Assembly: GCA_947623595.1 (NCBI GenBank)
Contig: CANQHC010000001.1
Span: 65,299-129,298 of the forward strand
Direction: 5' to 3'
DNA: 64,000 nt
Origin: an uncultured Clostridia bacterium
GTDB taxonomy: Bacteria; Bacillota; Clostridia; TANB77; CAG-508
Shown here: in pieces, positions 48,004-56,605 of the stretch
Layout of the letters: the number at the start of each line of letters is the position of its first letter
Numbering within the stretch: position 1 is the stretch's first letter
Notes under the pieces: generated by a model
The model's input: only the letters and a program-made list of their open reading frames with translations
Databases searched by the model: none
What the model was told of the DNA's origin: nothing
Made by a program: the position numbers and the translations under genes

Positions 48004-49053
48004 ATGGATGACATAGTAATAATAATACCAGCATATAAGCCACAAAAGGAAATTATGATGCCTTTTATAAAATCTGTAAAAGAAGAATTCAAACATGTAG
48101 TGGTAGTAAATGATGGGTGTGGACAAGCATATGATAGCTTTTTTGAAGAAATAGAAAGACAAGACTTTATAGTCTTAAAACATTACGTTAATCTTGGAAA
48201 GGGACGTGCTATTAAAACAGCATTTAATTATGTGTTAAATAATTATCCTAATATTATAGGTGTTGTAACTGCAGATTGTGATGGACAACATGCACTTGAA
48301 GATATAAAAAAATGTGCTCAAAAATTAAGAGAAAATCCGGACAAATTAATAGTTGGATGCAGAAATTTTAATGAGAGTCAGGTACCTTTAAAAAGTAGAT
48401 ATGGAAATAAAATAACAATTTTTACTTTATCAACATTTGTTGGCATCAAAATAAGTGATTCACAATCTGGATTACGAGCATTCGGAAAAACGATTATGGA
48501 AAAATTTATGCAAGTTTCAGGTGAGAGATATGAATATGAAACTAATATGCTAATTTCATGTAAAGAAAATAATTTTCAAATAGCAGAAGTTCCAATATCA
48601 ACTATTTATATAGAGGGAAATACACATAGCCATTTTAACCCAATAAAAGATTCTATTGTAATATATAAAATATTTATAAAATATATTTTGTCAGCAATAA
48701 GCTCTTTTTTGCTTGATATAGCATTATTTACTATTTTTGTTAATGTATTTCCTGATTTCAGCATAAATGAAATCATTACTAAGATTGTAATAGCTACAAT
48801 TATTGCTAGAATAATCTCATCAATCTACAATTTTTGTATTAATTCAAAACTAGTATTTAAAAATAATAAAACCAAAAAATCTTTACTAAAATATTTTACT
48901 TTAGTGATAATTCAAATGTTTGTATCAGCATTTGCAGTATCAGAATTATTTAAAATTATAGGAATTAATTCAACACTCATAAAATTAGTAGTTGATACTA
49001 TTATATTTATTGTAAATTTTGTTATACAAAGAGAATGGGTATTTAAAAAATAG
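48004..49053 (+). CDS. Bifunctional glycosyltransferase family 2 / GtrA-like flippase protein
   Basis: About 350 aa. The N-terminal GT2 domain begins IVIIIPAYKPQKEI, with VVVVNDGCGQAYDSFF, GVVTADCDGQHALEDI (the D-x-D-like metal site) and SDSQSGLRAFG. The C-terminal ~130 residues hold four hydrophobic spans of GtrA type, ending FVIQREWVFKK. Such fusions add a sugar to a lipid carrier and help move it across the membrane. ATG 48004 has a 10-nt SD gap; ATG 47998 is an alternative. The frame further upstream overlaps the previous gene. Confidence 0.9.
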   Translation: MDDIVIIIPAYKPQKEIMMPFIKSVKEEFKHVVVVNDGCGQAYDSFFEEIERQDFIVLKHYVNLGKGRAIKTAFNYVLNNYPNIIGVVTADCDGQHALEDIKKCAQKLRENPDKLIVGCRNFNESQVPLKSRYGNKITIFTLSTFVGIKISDSQSGLRAFGKTIMEKFMQVSGERYEYETNMLISCKENNFQIAEVPISTIYIEGNTHSHFNPIKDSIVIYKIFIKYILSAISSFLLDIALFTIFVNVFPDFSINEIITKIVIATIIARIISSIYNFCINSKLVFKNNKTKKSLLKYFTLVIIQMFVSAFAVSELFKIIGINSTLIKLVVDTIIFIVNFVIQREWVFKK

Positions 49054-49060
49054 CTTTATT

Positions 49061-49089
49061 TTGACTTAAAATGCAAAAAATGCTATAAT
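49061..49089 (+). promoter_or_regulatory. Promoter of the second compositionally odd cassette
   Basis: TTGACT (49061-49066), 17-nt spacer, TATAAT (49084-49089), with the ATG 32 nt further, exactly as at 8014-8075. Confidence 0.75.
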
Positions 49090-49121
49090 ATATATTACAT
49101 TAACCGAAAGGTGGAAGGACA

Positions 49122-49496
49122 ATGATCAACTTTGTTTTGTGGCTAATTGCGACTTTTCTCACAGCAGTCTTCGCATTTATGCGGTTTCTAGTTCCTGAGC
49201 TCATACCATTTTTCATCCCAATGGTTAACGCTGTTTTAGCATTTTTTTTCTTTGCTAAAACGATCTATTCTCTTGTATACTGGGTTGATTGTAGAAGAGA
49301 TTGTAGTCATAGTGTATATATTCTCTACTATACATGGCTATTTATCTCTGTGGAAACTATTCTACTTTGGATCCTACATGAGTATGTTAATTTCTACCAT
49401 CCTATCATAATGTTTATTTTCTCAGTTATAAGCGGAATAATCTTAGCTGTTGATTTGTTCGAATTATGGATTTCATGGAACAAATGGAAGGACTAA
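49122..49496 (+). CDS. Four-span membrane protein of odd composition
   Basis: 124 aa with about four hydrophobic spans and a short Cys/Arg loop (WVDCRRDCSHSVY). G+C is roughly 37% by eye, above its neighbours, and codon choice (CTC, GCG, ATC, CGG) differs. SD AAAGGTGG precedes the ATG. It is a stand-alone unit with its own promoter and a 13-bp terminator. No family recognised; small membrane proteins of this kind may be toxins, transporters or immunity factors. Confidence 0.75.
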   Translation: MINFVLWLIATFLTAVFAFMRFLVPELIPFFIPMVNAVLAFFFFAKTIYSLVYWVDCRRDCSHSVYILYYTWLFISVETILLWILHEYVNFYHPIIMFIFSVISGIILAVDLFELWISWNKWKD

Positions 49497-49524
49497 AAGC
49501 GCGATAAAATTGCAAAAAACCACG

Positions 49525-49558
49525 ACTAGTTTCATACAATGTATGGAGCTAGTTTTTT
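49525..49558 (+). terminator. Intrinsic terminator of the 49122 cassette
   Basis: A 13-nt arm (49525-49537) pairs with 49541-49553 using two G-U pairs, loop AAT, followed by T residues. Confidence 0.85.
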
Positions 49559-49660
49559 ATGAAAAAGATTATTTTTATTATACTTACGATAGTATTAATT
49601 CCAAATTCTTACAATGAAAGTTATAGTAAGTTAGTTGATAGATATGTATTAGTTAATTAA
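49559..49660 (+). CDS. Possible signal-peptide-like microprotein
   Basis: 33 codons starting directly after the terminator T-run: a hydrophobic start (MKKIIFIILTIVLIP) followed by a short polar tail. The only SD-like GGAG (49545-49548) is paired in the terminator stem. It may be a remnant of a longer exported protein or chance. Confidence 0.25.
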   Translation: MKKIIFIILTIVLIPNSYNESYSKLVDRYVLVN

Positions 49661-49672
49661 TTTTATATTAGT

Positions 49673-49701
49673 TTGAATTTATATATCTTATATGGTATAT
49701 T
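49673..49701 (+). promoter_or_regulatory. prfB promoter
   Basis: TTGAAT (49673-49678), 17-nt spacer, TATATT (49696-49701). Confidence 0.55.
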
Positions 49702-49729
49702 ATAATATAATAAAAGGAGAGTGGAAAAA

Positions 49730-50837
49730 TTGATAGAATTAGAAGATAATTATAAATTTCTACAAGAATTGAGACAAAAATTAACACAAATAGGTGATTC
49801 ACTTTGACATTACAAAATTAAAAGATGATTTAAAAAATTTAGAAATTCAAACAATGGAGCAAGATTTTTGGAATGACAATAAAAATAGTTCAGCTGTTTT
49901 AAAGCAAATAAATAATTTGAAATCTAAAATTGAAAATTACTCTCAAATAGATAAGGAATTAAATAATATAATAGAAATGACCGAACTTTTAAATATGGAA
50001 CCAGATGAAGATATGGCAAAGGATGTACTAAAAGCAACCAATCATTTATCAAAAGAAATTGAAAAATTAGAAATTACCACTTTATTATCTGGAAAATATG
50101 ACTATAACAATTCTATTATAACTATTCATCCAGGTGCAGGAGGAACAGAAGCACAAGATTGGGCAGAAATGTTATATAGAATGTATACTAGATGGGCAAA
50201 TGATAATGGATATGAAGTAAAAGAATTAGATTATCTAGAAGGAGAAGAAGCGGGATTAAAAAGTGTTACTTTTTCTGTTATTGGACCATATTCATATGGA
50301 TACCTAAAAGGTGAGATGGGAGTCCATAGATTAGTTAGAATTTCTCCATTTGATGCAGGCGGAAGAAGGCATACTTCATTTGCTTCTATAGAAGTGCTTC
50401 CAGAAATAACAGAGGATATAGAAGTTGATATTAATCCTGATGATTTAAGAATAGATACTTATCGTTCTTCTGGAGCAGGTGGTCAACATATAAATAAAAC
50501 GTCTTCAGCTGTAAGAATTACACATATACCAACTAATATCGTAGTAGCTTGCCAATCAGAGCGTTCTCAAATTCAAAATAAGGAAACAGCAATGAAAATG
50601 TTAAAATCTAAGTTATTAACACTAAAAGAAAAAGCTCAAAAAGCAACTATAGATGAATTAAAAGGAGTACAAATGGAAATAGGGTGGGGAAGTCAAATTA
50701 GATCATATGTCTTTTGTCCTTATACTCTTGTTAAAGATCATAGAACTAACTATGAAGTTGGAAATGTACAAGCAGTTATGGATGGCGATTTAAACGGTTT
50801 CATAGATAGTTACTTAAAATTTCAATTAAAAAAATAA
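49730..50837 (+). CDS. prfB: Peptide chain release factor 2, with programmed +1 frameshift
   Basis: Releases peptides at UGA and UAA. The product needs a +1 shift: frame one runs from TTG 49730 (GGAG 10 nt upstream) for 25 codons to CTT TGA at 49802-49807, then reading continues at GAC 49806 to give about 368 aa. The slip site CTTTGAC is the conserved one. Downstream motifs: FWNDNKN, HPGAGGTEAQDWAEMLYRMY, the SPF codon-recognition tripeptide (RISPFDAGGRRHTSF) and GGQ (SSGAGGQHINKTSSAVRITH). The in-frame GTG at 49721 is too near the SD. A start at 49794 lacks the conserved N terminus. Confidence 0.96.
49791..49808 (+). promoter_or_regulatory. prfB recoding site
   Basis: SD-like AGGTGAT (49792-49798), then the slippery CTT (49802-49804), the in-frame TGA (49805-49807) and the shifted GAC (49806-49808). 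The site lets RF2 level set its own synthesis. Confidence 0.92.
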
Positions 50838-50863
50838 CATTTTAGTTTATAAAAACATATAAT

Positions 50864-50904
50864 ATACAAGTCAAACTTCAAATGAATTGACTTGTATTTT
50901 TTTT
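50864..50904 (+). terminator. prfB terminator
   Basis: ATACAAGTCA (50864-50873) pairs with TGACTTGTAT (50888-50897), then seven T. Confidence 0.88.
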
Positions 50905-50923
50905 ATAAGGATATGAACTTTTT

Positions 50924-51649
50924 ATGGAATTAGAAGTAATTAAATTTGGTGGAAGCTCACTTGCTAATAATGAAAAAATTGCATTAGCTGTTAAACAAAC
51001 AACTTTATTTTTGAAAGAAAAGAAAAAGGTAATAGTTGTTGTATCAGCCCAAGGAAATACAACCGATAGATTAATAGAAGCGGCACATACATTAAATTCA
51101 ACACCAGATAAAAGGGAATTAGATATGTTAGTATCTGTAGGTGAACAAATATCTTGTTCTAAGTTTGCCATATTTTTGCAAAAAATTGGTTATAAGGCTA
51201 TTTCACTTACTGGATGGCAAGCAGGTATTCTAACAGATTCTAATTACACACAAGCTAAAATAATAAGTATTAATACTAAAAGAATAGAAGCGGAATTATA
51301 TAATAATGATGTAATAGTAATAGCAGGTTTTCAAGGAATTGACATAAATCAGAATATTACTACTCTTGGAAGAGATGGCTCTGATACAACGGCAGTTTCT
51401 ATTGCTTCTGCATTGAAATTAAAACGATGTTATATTTTTACGGATATTGATGGAATTTATGATAGCGATCCTAAAAACAATAAGAATGCCAAAAAATTAT
51501 CTAAAATTTCTTATACACAAATGAAAAAATTAGCGGAAAAAGGTGCAAAAGTTTTACATAAAGCATGTATTGAAATAGCTGAAGAAAACGATATTAAAAT
51601 AATAGTGGCAAAAGTTATGGAATTAAATAGTGGAAGTGTAGTTAATTAA
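50924..51649 (+). CDS. Aspartate kinase lacking ACT domains
   Basis: Phosphorylates aspartate at the head of the Lys/Thr/Met branch. 241 aa: the catalytic domain is complete (EVIKFGGSSLANNEK, VVVSAQGNTTDRL, SLTGWQAGILTDSNY, TTLGRDGSDTTAVSIASAL, YIFTDIDGIYDSDP, KGAKVLHKACIEIA) but the usual ~150-residue C-terminal ACT regulatory pair is absent; no ACT-like frame follows within the next 170 bp. It should therefore be free of feedback by lysine or threonine, unless a separate regulatory subunit exists. Confidence 0.85.
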   Translation: MELEVIKFGGSSLANNEKIALAVKQTTLFLKEKKKVIVVVSAQGNTTDRLIEAAHTLNSTPDKRELDMLVSVGEQISCSKFAIFLQKIGYKAISLTGWQAGILTDSNYTQAKIISINTKRIEAELYNNDVIVIAGFQGIDINQNITTLGRDGSDTTAVSIASALKLKRCYIFTDIDGIYDSDPKNNKNAKKLSKISYTQMKKLAEKGAKVLHKACIEIAEENDIKIIVAKVMELNSGSVVN

Positions 51650-51819
51650 TCTACTTTGGCACAAATATGAATGTTTACTCTTGCAAACTGCAATATATAA
51701 ATATTGCATCAGAAAAGTCATGTGATTTCTTTGATGCAATAAAATATAGTTCTAAAAAAGACAAGACTTGAATATAATTAGATAGACTTGTTTTAAAATA
51801 TTTATAAGGAGTGAACCAA

Positions 51820-52122
51820 ATGCCAATTGATGAAAGAAAATCAATTTCAAACACAACTAATGTTGTTCAAAATATAGTATTAGAAAATAGAGAAAAATTA
51901 AATATTACAGGAGTTTTAGATGTATTAAGTTTTGATGATCAAATTGTAATTTTGGAAACAGAGTTAGGCTTATTAACTGTAAAAGGTGAAAATATACGAA
52001 TTAATAAATTGAGTTTAGATACTTCAGAAGTTACTGTTGAAGGAGAAATATCCCAACTTGCTTATAGCGAAAAAGATTCCGTAGAAAAAAGTGGAGGTTT
52101 TCTTAACAAAATATTTAAGTAG
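51820..52122 (+). CDS. yabP: Sporulation protein YabP
   Basis: 100 aa. Matches the YabP family of spore-coat/cortex assembly proteins: LENREKLNITGVLDVLSFDDQ, VILETELGLLTVKGENIRINKL, TSEVTVEGEISQLAY. The start is ATG 51820, 8 nt after AAGGAG; the GTG at 51811 is inside the SD. yabQ follows after 8 nt. The pair and the divIC-like gene form a cluster conserved in spore-forming Firmicutes. Confidence 0.92.
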   Translation: MPIDERKSISNTTNVVQNIVLENREKLNITGVLDVLSFDDQIVILETELGLLTVKGENIRINKLSLDTSEVTVEGEISQLAYSEKDSVEKSGGFLNKIFK

Positions 52123-52130
52123 GTGAAAAA

Positions 52131-52580
52131 ATGGAGGAAATGTACAATCAATTATTTTGTTTAACAGTTTTTTCAATAACTGGAATAGTTATAGGCATAT
52201 TATTTGACATATTTAGAATTTTTAGAAAAAGCTTTAAAACTTCTGATATAATTACATATCTGCAAGATATCTTATTTTGGATTTTAACTGGTTTTATTGT
52301 GCTATTTGCTATTTTTAAGTTTAATGATGGTGAGATTAGAAGTTATATTTTTATTGGAATTGCATTAGGAATTTTAATATACATGCTGACAATTAGTAGA
52401 TTTACAATAAAATATTGTGTTGCAATTGTACAATGGATAAAGAAAATAATTTCATATCCAATTTCTATAATAATAAAATTTTCTAAGAAAATTATAATAA
52501 ATCCAATAATAAAATTATCCAGAAAATTAATACCAAAAGTAAAGAAAACTAAAAATAATCTACTTAATAAGATTAATTGA
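52131..52580 (+). CDS. yabQ: Spore cortex biosynthesis protein YabQ
   Basis: 149 aa membrane protein required for the spore cortex in Bacillus. About three to four hydrophobic spans in the first ~100 residues, with the family pattern GIVIGILFDIFRIFRK and LQDILFWILTGFIVLF, then a basic tail of Lys and Ile. The gene is 8 nt after yabP. Confidence 0.9.
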   Translation: MEEMYNQLFCLTVFSITGIVIGILFDIFRIFRKSFKTSDIITYLQDILFWILTGFIVLFAIFKFNDGEIRSYIFIGIALGILIYMLTISRFTIKYCVAIVQWIKKIISYPISIIIKFSKKIIINPIIKLSRKLIPKVKKTKNNLLNKIN

Positions 52581-52732
52581 CATTATTTTATGTAAAAAGA
52601 GAGAATTGAGTAGAAAAAATAAAAAAATTAAACAAATTTATAATAAAAAAAAGGAATTTTATGAAAAATGTAGAAAAGATAAATATGGTGTGTTATAATC
52701 ATATTATAAATTTATGAGGAAAGAAAGTACAT

Positions 52733-53014
52733 ATGAAAAACGAAAAATTAAAGTCCGTGTTAAAAAAAATATTAATAGTAGTAATTGCTATTTATGTTAT
52801 ATATACCTTTTTTGTACAGCAGGAAACTTTAAATGCATACAAAGCAGATGAAGAAAGATATAAAGAGCAAATTGCTGCTGAAGAAGAAAGAAAACAAGAA
52901 TTAAATGAAACAAAATCTAACCTTGATTCAAAAGAATATATTGAAGAAGTAGCAAGAGAAAGATTGGATATGTATTTACCTAATGAAAAGGTATATATTG
53001 ATATTAGTAAATGA
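52733..53014 (+). CDS. divIC: Septum formation initiator family protein (DivIC/FtsB-like)
   Basis: 93 aa bitopic protein of the cell-division complex. A short basic N terminus, one span (~14-28), a coiled coil (~30-65) and the typical end KEYIEEVARERLDMYLPNEKVY. It follows yabQ by 152 nt with its own SD (GAGGAAAG). The name is by family and place; divIC, ftsB and ftsL are hard to tell apart. Confidence 0.87.
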   Translation: MKNEKLKSVLKKILIVVIAIYVIYTFFVQQETLNAYKADEERYKEQIAAEEERKQELNETKSNLDSKEYIEEVARERLDMYLPNEKVYIDISK

Positions 53015-53030
53015 TATTGTAGAATAAACA

Positions 53031-53058
53031 GGGGAGTTTTCCCCTTATTTCTTTTAGA
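53031..53058 (+). terminator. Intrinsic terminator after divIC
   Basis: GGGGA (53031-53035) pairs with TCCCC (53040-53044), then TTATTTCTTTT. Confidence 0.75.
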
Positions 53059-53158
53059 ATTGTTCATATTAATTTTTATCTAAAGATTTTTATCTAATAT
53101 TAATTCCGAAAATGAAAAACTTATAAATTTAATTAAAATTATTATATAGGGGGTTTAT

Positions 53159-54571
53159 ATGAATCTAGAAAATCATACACTAGTTGAATTGCGCCAATTT
53201 GCAAAAGAAAAAGGTATCAAAAATAGTTCAAAATTAAAAAAGGACGAGCTTATTCAAGTGCTTTCGGAAGTTTTAAAAGATGATGATGCAGAAAAAGAGC
53301 AAAGTGAAACCATTGAAGATACAAGTATCAAAGTATCAGATAGAGAATATGAAGTAAATAATTATGAGGAAAAAAATGCTGAATCTAATAAAAAATCAGA
53401 CAATACTCTAAATGAACCAAGTGAAGGGTATAAAATAACTAATGCTGATGATCAAATTGTTGAAGGAATATTAGAAGTTTTACCAGATGGATATGGTTTC
53501 TTAAGAGGTGAAAACTATCTGTCCACTCCTAAAGATGTATATATTTCTCCTGTTCAAATTAGAAGATTCCGTTTAGATAAAGGAGACAAAATAAAAGGAA
53601 TTTCTAGAACTCCAAAAGAAGGAGAAAAATTTCCAGCTTTAATATATGTAGGGGAAGTAAATGGTGAAGCACCAGAAATGGCATATCGTAGAACTAAATT
53701 TGATGACTTAATTCCAGTTTATCCTAATGAAAGAATCCGTTTAGAAACAACACCAAATGAATATGCAATGAGAATAATTGACTTAATGTCTCCAATAGGA
53801 AAAGGTCAAAGAGGAATGATTGTGGCACCACCTAAAGTAGGAAAAACTACTTTATTAAAAAAGATTGCTAATAGTATAACTACAAATAATCCTGAAATTG
53901 AATTAATTGTACTTTTAATAGATGAACGTCCTGAAGAAGTTACAGATATGAGAAGAAGTATAAAAGGAGATGTTATATACTCTACTTTTGATGAATTACC
54001 TGAACATCACGTGAAAGTGGCTGAAATGGTATTAGAAAGAGCTAAAAGATTAACAGAACAGAAGAAAGATGTTGTTATATTATTAGATAGTATAACTCGT
54101 TTAGCAAGAGCTTACAACTTAGTAATACCATCATCAGGAAGAACCTTATCAGGAGGTTTAGATCCAAGTGCACTTCATAAACCAAAAAAATTCTTTGGAG
54201 CAGCTAGAAATATAGAGCATGGTGGAAGCTTAACAATTCTTGCAACAGCATTAATTGAAACAGGTAGCAGAATGGATGATGTAATATTTGAAGAATTTAA
54301 AGGTACTGGAAATATGGAAGTACATTTAGATAGAAAATTGTCAGAAAAACGTATTTTCCCAGCAATTGATATTAATAAATCAGGAACAAGAAGAGAAGAA
54401 CTATTGCTTGATTCAAAAGAATTGGAAACAGTATTTGCACTAAGAAAAGCAATGTCTACAATGTCTGTATCAGATGTTACTGAAGAATTGATAACTCAAA
54501 TGATGCAAACAAAAACAAATAGTGATTTTTTGGAAAGAATGTCTTATTTTTTAAAAAATAATTTAAAATAA
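53159..54571 (+). CDS. rho: Transcription termination factor Rho
   Basis: RNA-dependent hexameric helicase. 470 aa. Rho-N SAP-like domain at the N terminus ([20 protein letters not shown]), an acidic/Asn-rich insert (~42-90), the RNA-binding cold-shock-like domain ([19 protein letters not shown]) and the ATPase core: [14 protein letters not shown] (~222), [31 protein letters not shown] and [25 protein letters not shown] before the ATG. Confidence 0.97.
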   Translation: MNLENHTLVELRQFAKEKGIKNSSKLKKDELIQVLSEVLKDDDAEKEQSETIEDTSIKVSDREYEVNNYEEKNAESNKKSDNTLNEPSEGYKITNADDQIVEGILEVLPDGYGFLRGENYLSTPKDVYISPVQIRRFRLDKGDKIKGISRTPKEGEKFPALIYVGEVNGEAPEMAYRRTKFDDLIPVYPNERIRLETTPNEYAMRIIDLMSPIGKGQRGMIVAPPKVGKTTLLKKIANSITTNNPEIELIVLLIDERPEEVTDMRRSIKGDVIYSTFDELPEHHVKVAEMVLERAKRLTEQKKDVVILLDSITRLARAYNLVIPSSGRTLSGGLDPSALHKPKKFFGAARNIEHGGSLTILATALIETGSRMDDVIFEEFKGTGNMEVHLDRKLSEKRIFPAIDINKSGTRREELLLDSKELETVFALRKAMSTMSVSDVTEELITQMMQTKTNSDFLERMSYFLKNNLK

Positions 54572-54592
54572 TTTAATAATTAATACAAAAAG

Positions 54593-54627
54593 ATATAAAG
54601 AAGTTTTAAATTTCTTTATATTTTTTT
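54593..54627 (+). terminator. rho terminator
   Basis: ATATAAAGAA (54593-54602) pairs with TTCTTTATAT (54612-54621), followed by T residues. The rest of the gap to 54811 is AT-rich with no gene seen. Confidence 0.75.
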
Positions 54628-54810
54628 GCTTTAAACTCATTTTATTATTTTTTTATTATAAATTATATCAATAATAATGTTAATTTTAGTAATAGTCTAG
54701 AATATTATATTAGTATATAGGATATTAATGTAATTTTTTAATAACTTAAGCGAATATACAAAAAATTGCATATAATATTTTCTAAATTAATGAATCAGGA
54801 GGAAAAACAA

Positions 54811-54912
54811 GTGGAAGAAGAGGAAATAATGAAAGAGAAGGAAGTCATTGAAGAAGAAATATTTGAAGAAGTAGAAGATATTCTAAATGGGGAGGATAAT
54901 AATGAACAGTAG
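54811..54912 (+). CDS. Acidic microprotein coupled to the M23 gene
   Basis: 33 aa from GTG 54811, with AGGAGG 8-9 nt upstream, ideal for initiation. About half of the residues are Glu or Asp (MEEEEIMKEKEVIEEEIFEE). Its end overlaps the start of the M23 gene by 11 nt, and the GGGGAGG serving that gene lies inside it, so the two are translationally coupled. Too polar for a holin. Possibly an inhibitor or chaperone of the enzyme. Confidence 0.65.
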   Translation: MEEEEIMKEKEVIEEEIFEEVEDILNGEDNNEQ

Positions 54913-55648
54913 AATTTTAAAGACAAAAGATAATGTTATTACGCAAAAATATAAAAAAGGTATGCACGATGGAATAGACATAGTTGGAAGTGGGCGTACG
55001 TTAGATTATGTAGTAGCACATTCAGATGGAGTCATAGCAAATGTTAGAAGTGACTATAATAAAACAGATAAAACTGGAAATAGTTATGGCAATTATGTTT
55101 TAATAAAACATTCAAATGGAATGTACACTTTATATGCACATTTAAAATATAATTCAATTACGGTGAAAGTAGGGCAGAAAGTAGAAAGAGGACAAATCAT
55201 AGGATATATGGGAAATACAGGGCATAGTATTGGAGCACATTTGCACTTTGAAGTTAGAGACAAAAACAATAATAAAATTGATCCAACAAATTATATAAAC
55301 TCTAATTTGTTCGATTCTAATTCAAAGGATAATATTGTATTAGAATGGCAGAAAGTAATGAACAAGACTTATAATTGTGGAATAGCAGAAGACAATAGTT
55401 ATGGTCCTGATAGCAAAGCAAATGCCAATAAATATTATTTGCTATATAAATTTCCTACAATAAAAAATGAACATGTAAAGTTTATTCAAGAAAGATTAAT
55501 CGAGAAAGGTTACTCAGTTGGAGAATCTAAAATAGATGGTTCTTATGGTAAAGAAACAGAAAAAGCAGTAAAAGAATTTCAAAAGGCAATGGGAATAGAA
55601 GAAGATGGATATGTAGGAGAGAAGACGACAGAACTTTTATTAAAATAA
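54902..55648 (+). CDS. M23 peptidase with C-terminal peptidoglycan-binding domain (endolysin-like)
   Basis: 248 aa. M23 metallopeptidase: the zinc site H-x3-D is in KGMHDGIDIV, the second motif is GAHLHFEVRD, with NYVLIKHSNGMYTLYAHL between. The C-terminal ~60 residues are a PG_binding_1 domain (FIQERLIEKGYSVGESKIDG; AVKEFQKAMGIEEDG). There is no signal peptide, as in phage endolysins or enzymes released by lysis. The start is ATG 54902 after GGGGAGG; the frame to 54887 runs through the SD. Confidence 0.9.
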   Translation: MNSRILKTKDNVITQKYKKGMHDGIDIVGSGRTLDYVVAHSDGVIANVRSDYNKTDKTGNSYGNYVLIKHSNGMYTLYAHLKYNSITVKVGQKVERGQIIGYMGNTGHSIGAHLHFEVRDKNNNKIDPTNYINSNLFDSNSKDNIVLEWQKVMNKTYNCGIAEDNSYGPDSKANANKYYLLYKFPTIKNEHVKFIQERLIEKGYSVGESKIDGSYGKETEKAVKEFQKAMGIEEDGYVGEKTTELLLK

Positions 55649-55692
55649 AATGTATTTTTATATATAATAATGGTTAAAATATTTTTCGTATG

Positions 55693-55730
55693 CTTAGCCT
55701 GTAAAGATTTTACAGGTTAAGTATTTTATT
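55693..55730 (+). terminator. Terminator-like hairpin after the M23 gene
   Basis: CTTAGCCTGTAAA (55693-55705) pairs with TTTACAGGTTAAG (55709-55721), including one G-U, then a short T-rich tract. Confidence 0.65.
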
Positions 55731-56518
55731 AAGATTTTTACAATTAAATTCTTTATATCTAATTGCGCAAAATGAAAGTTTTGTACAATTAGGAATAGGA
55801 GCTAAATACATGGACAACCACTAGCGGTGTCCTACAAATATGCTGATATACCAATACTTTTAGCGCATTAAACTATATGTTTTTTTTATAAAAACCTCTT
55901 AAAATTGATTCTGATACCTTGTTATTTTACTTTATTAAGTTTATTCTAACATAATATTATTTCTATTATAATTTCTAATTAAAATCTTGTAATTCTCTTA
56001 AAACCTTATTTTATCAATTATTTCAGACAAGTAACTATATTACTTTTTTATAAAAACGGATTAAAATCGATTCTCGTGCGTCGTTTTTTGAGCTATTTTT
56101 TGGTAGTTTTTAAAAATTATTGATTTTACAATATTTTGGCAAATTTATATTATATAAGTTATAATTCTTAAATATTCAAGTCAAATAATTTTATTAGTTA
56201 AATATAAAAATGTCTTAAAATTGATTTTGAAGCTTTATAAAATGAAATTATTTTATAATGTTATAAATAGAAATTTATAAAAATTTTAATTATAACAAAT
56301 GTTCGGTTTTTATTAAATTATACAAACAAATTTGAAATCAAAAATTTTAAATTTTTATAAATTCAGATTTTTTATTTTAATAATTATATTTTTTCGTAAA
56401 AAAATTCTAATACTAAAATTTGGGAAATTTTTTAATCTATGATATTTTTTATATTTTAGAAATCTTTGAAAATAAGCTCCTCTCTCCTACTCTAGCAATT
56501 TTCAATTTTTTCTAATTT
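55731..56518. other. Gene-free AT-rich stretch with degenerate repeats
   Basis: About 790 bp with no credible gene on either strand. It holds (a) a segment shared with 61660-61686 (GTTTTGTACAAT then AGGA-x-TAGGA, 55774-55800); (b) a small hairpin GGACAACC/GGTGTCC (55812-55831 region); (c) three related motifs TATAAAAA-x4-TTAAAAT-x-GATT at about 55887, 56049 and 56203, roughly 155-160 bp apart; (d) a 32-bp hairpin (56229-56260) nearly identical to 60344-60375. It looks like decayed mobile or accessory DNA. Confidence 0.55.
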
Positions 56519-56605
56519 TTAATCATCTAAATTCTCGATTTCATTATAAAAATTGATAAAATTCAAGTTTTCTTCTCGCAAATACTTATCTAATTTAATT
56601 ATCAT
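56519..56605 (-). CDS. Possible 28-aa microprotein overlapping the nuclease-like gene end
   Basis: MIIKLDKYLREENLNFINF and a few more residues. Its ATG overlaps the end of the PD-(D/E)XK gene (TATGATAATTAA), which would allow coupled translation. No separate SD; may be chance. Confidence 0.3.
   Translation of the reverse strand: MIIKLDKYLREENLNFINFYNEIENLDD

Noticed and set aside
51650-51819. A frameshift hiding ACT domains after the aspartokinase
   Set aside because: No ACT-like residues appear in any frame before yabP; the stretch holds only hairpins such as GCAATAT/ATATTGC and TGCATCA/TGATGCA.
54902-55648. Prophage remnant
   Set aside because: Only an endolysin-like gene is present; no integrase, holin, terminase or structural genes lie nearby, so a prophage is not supported.
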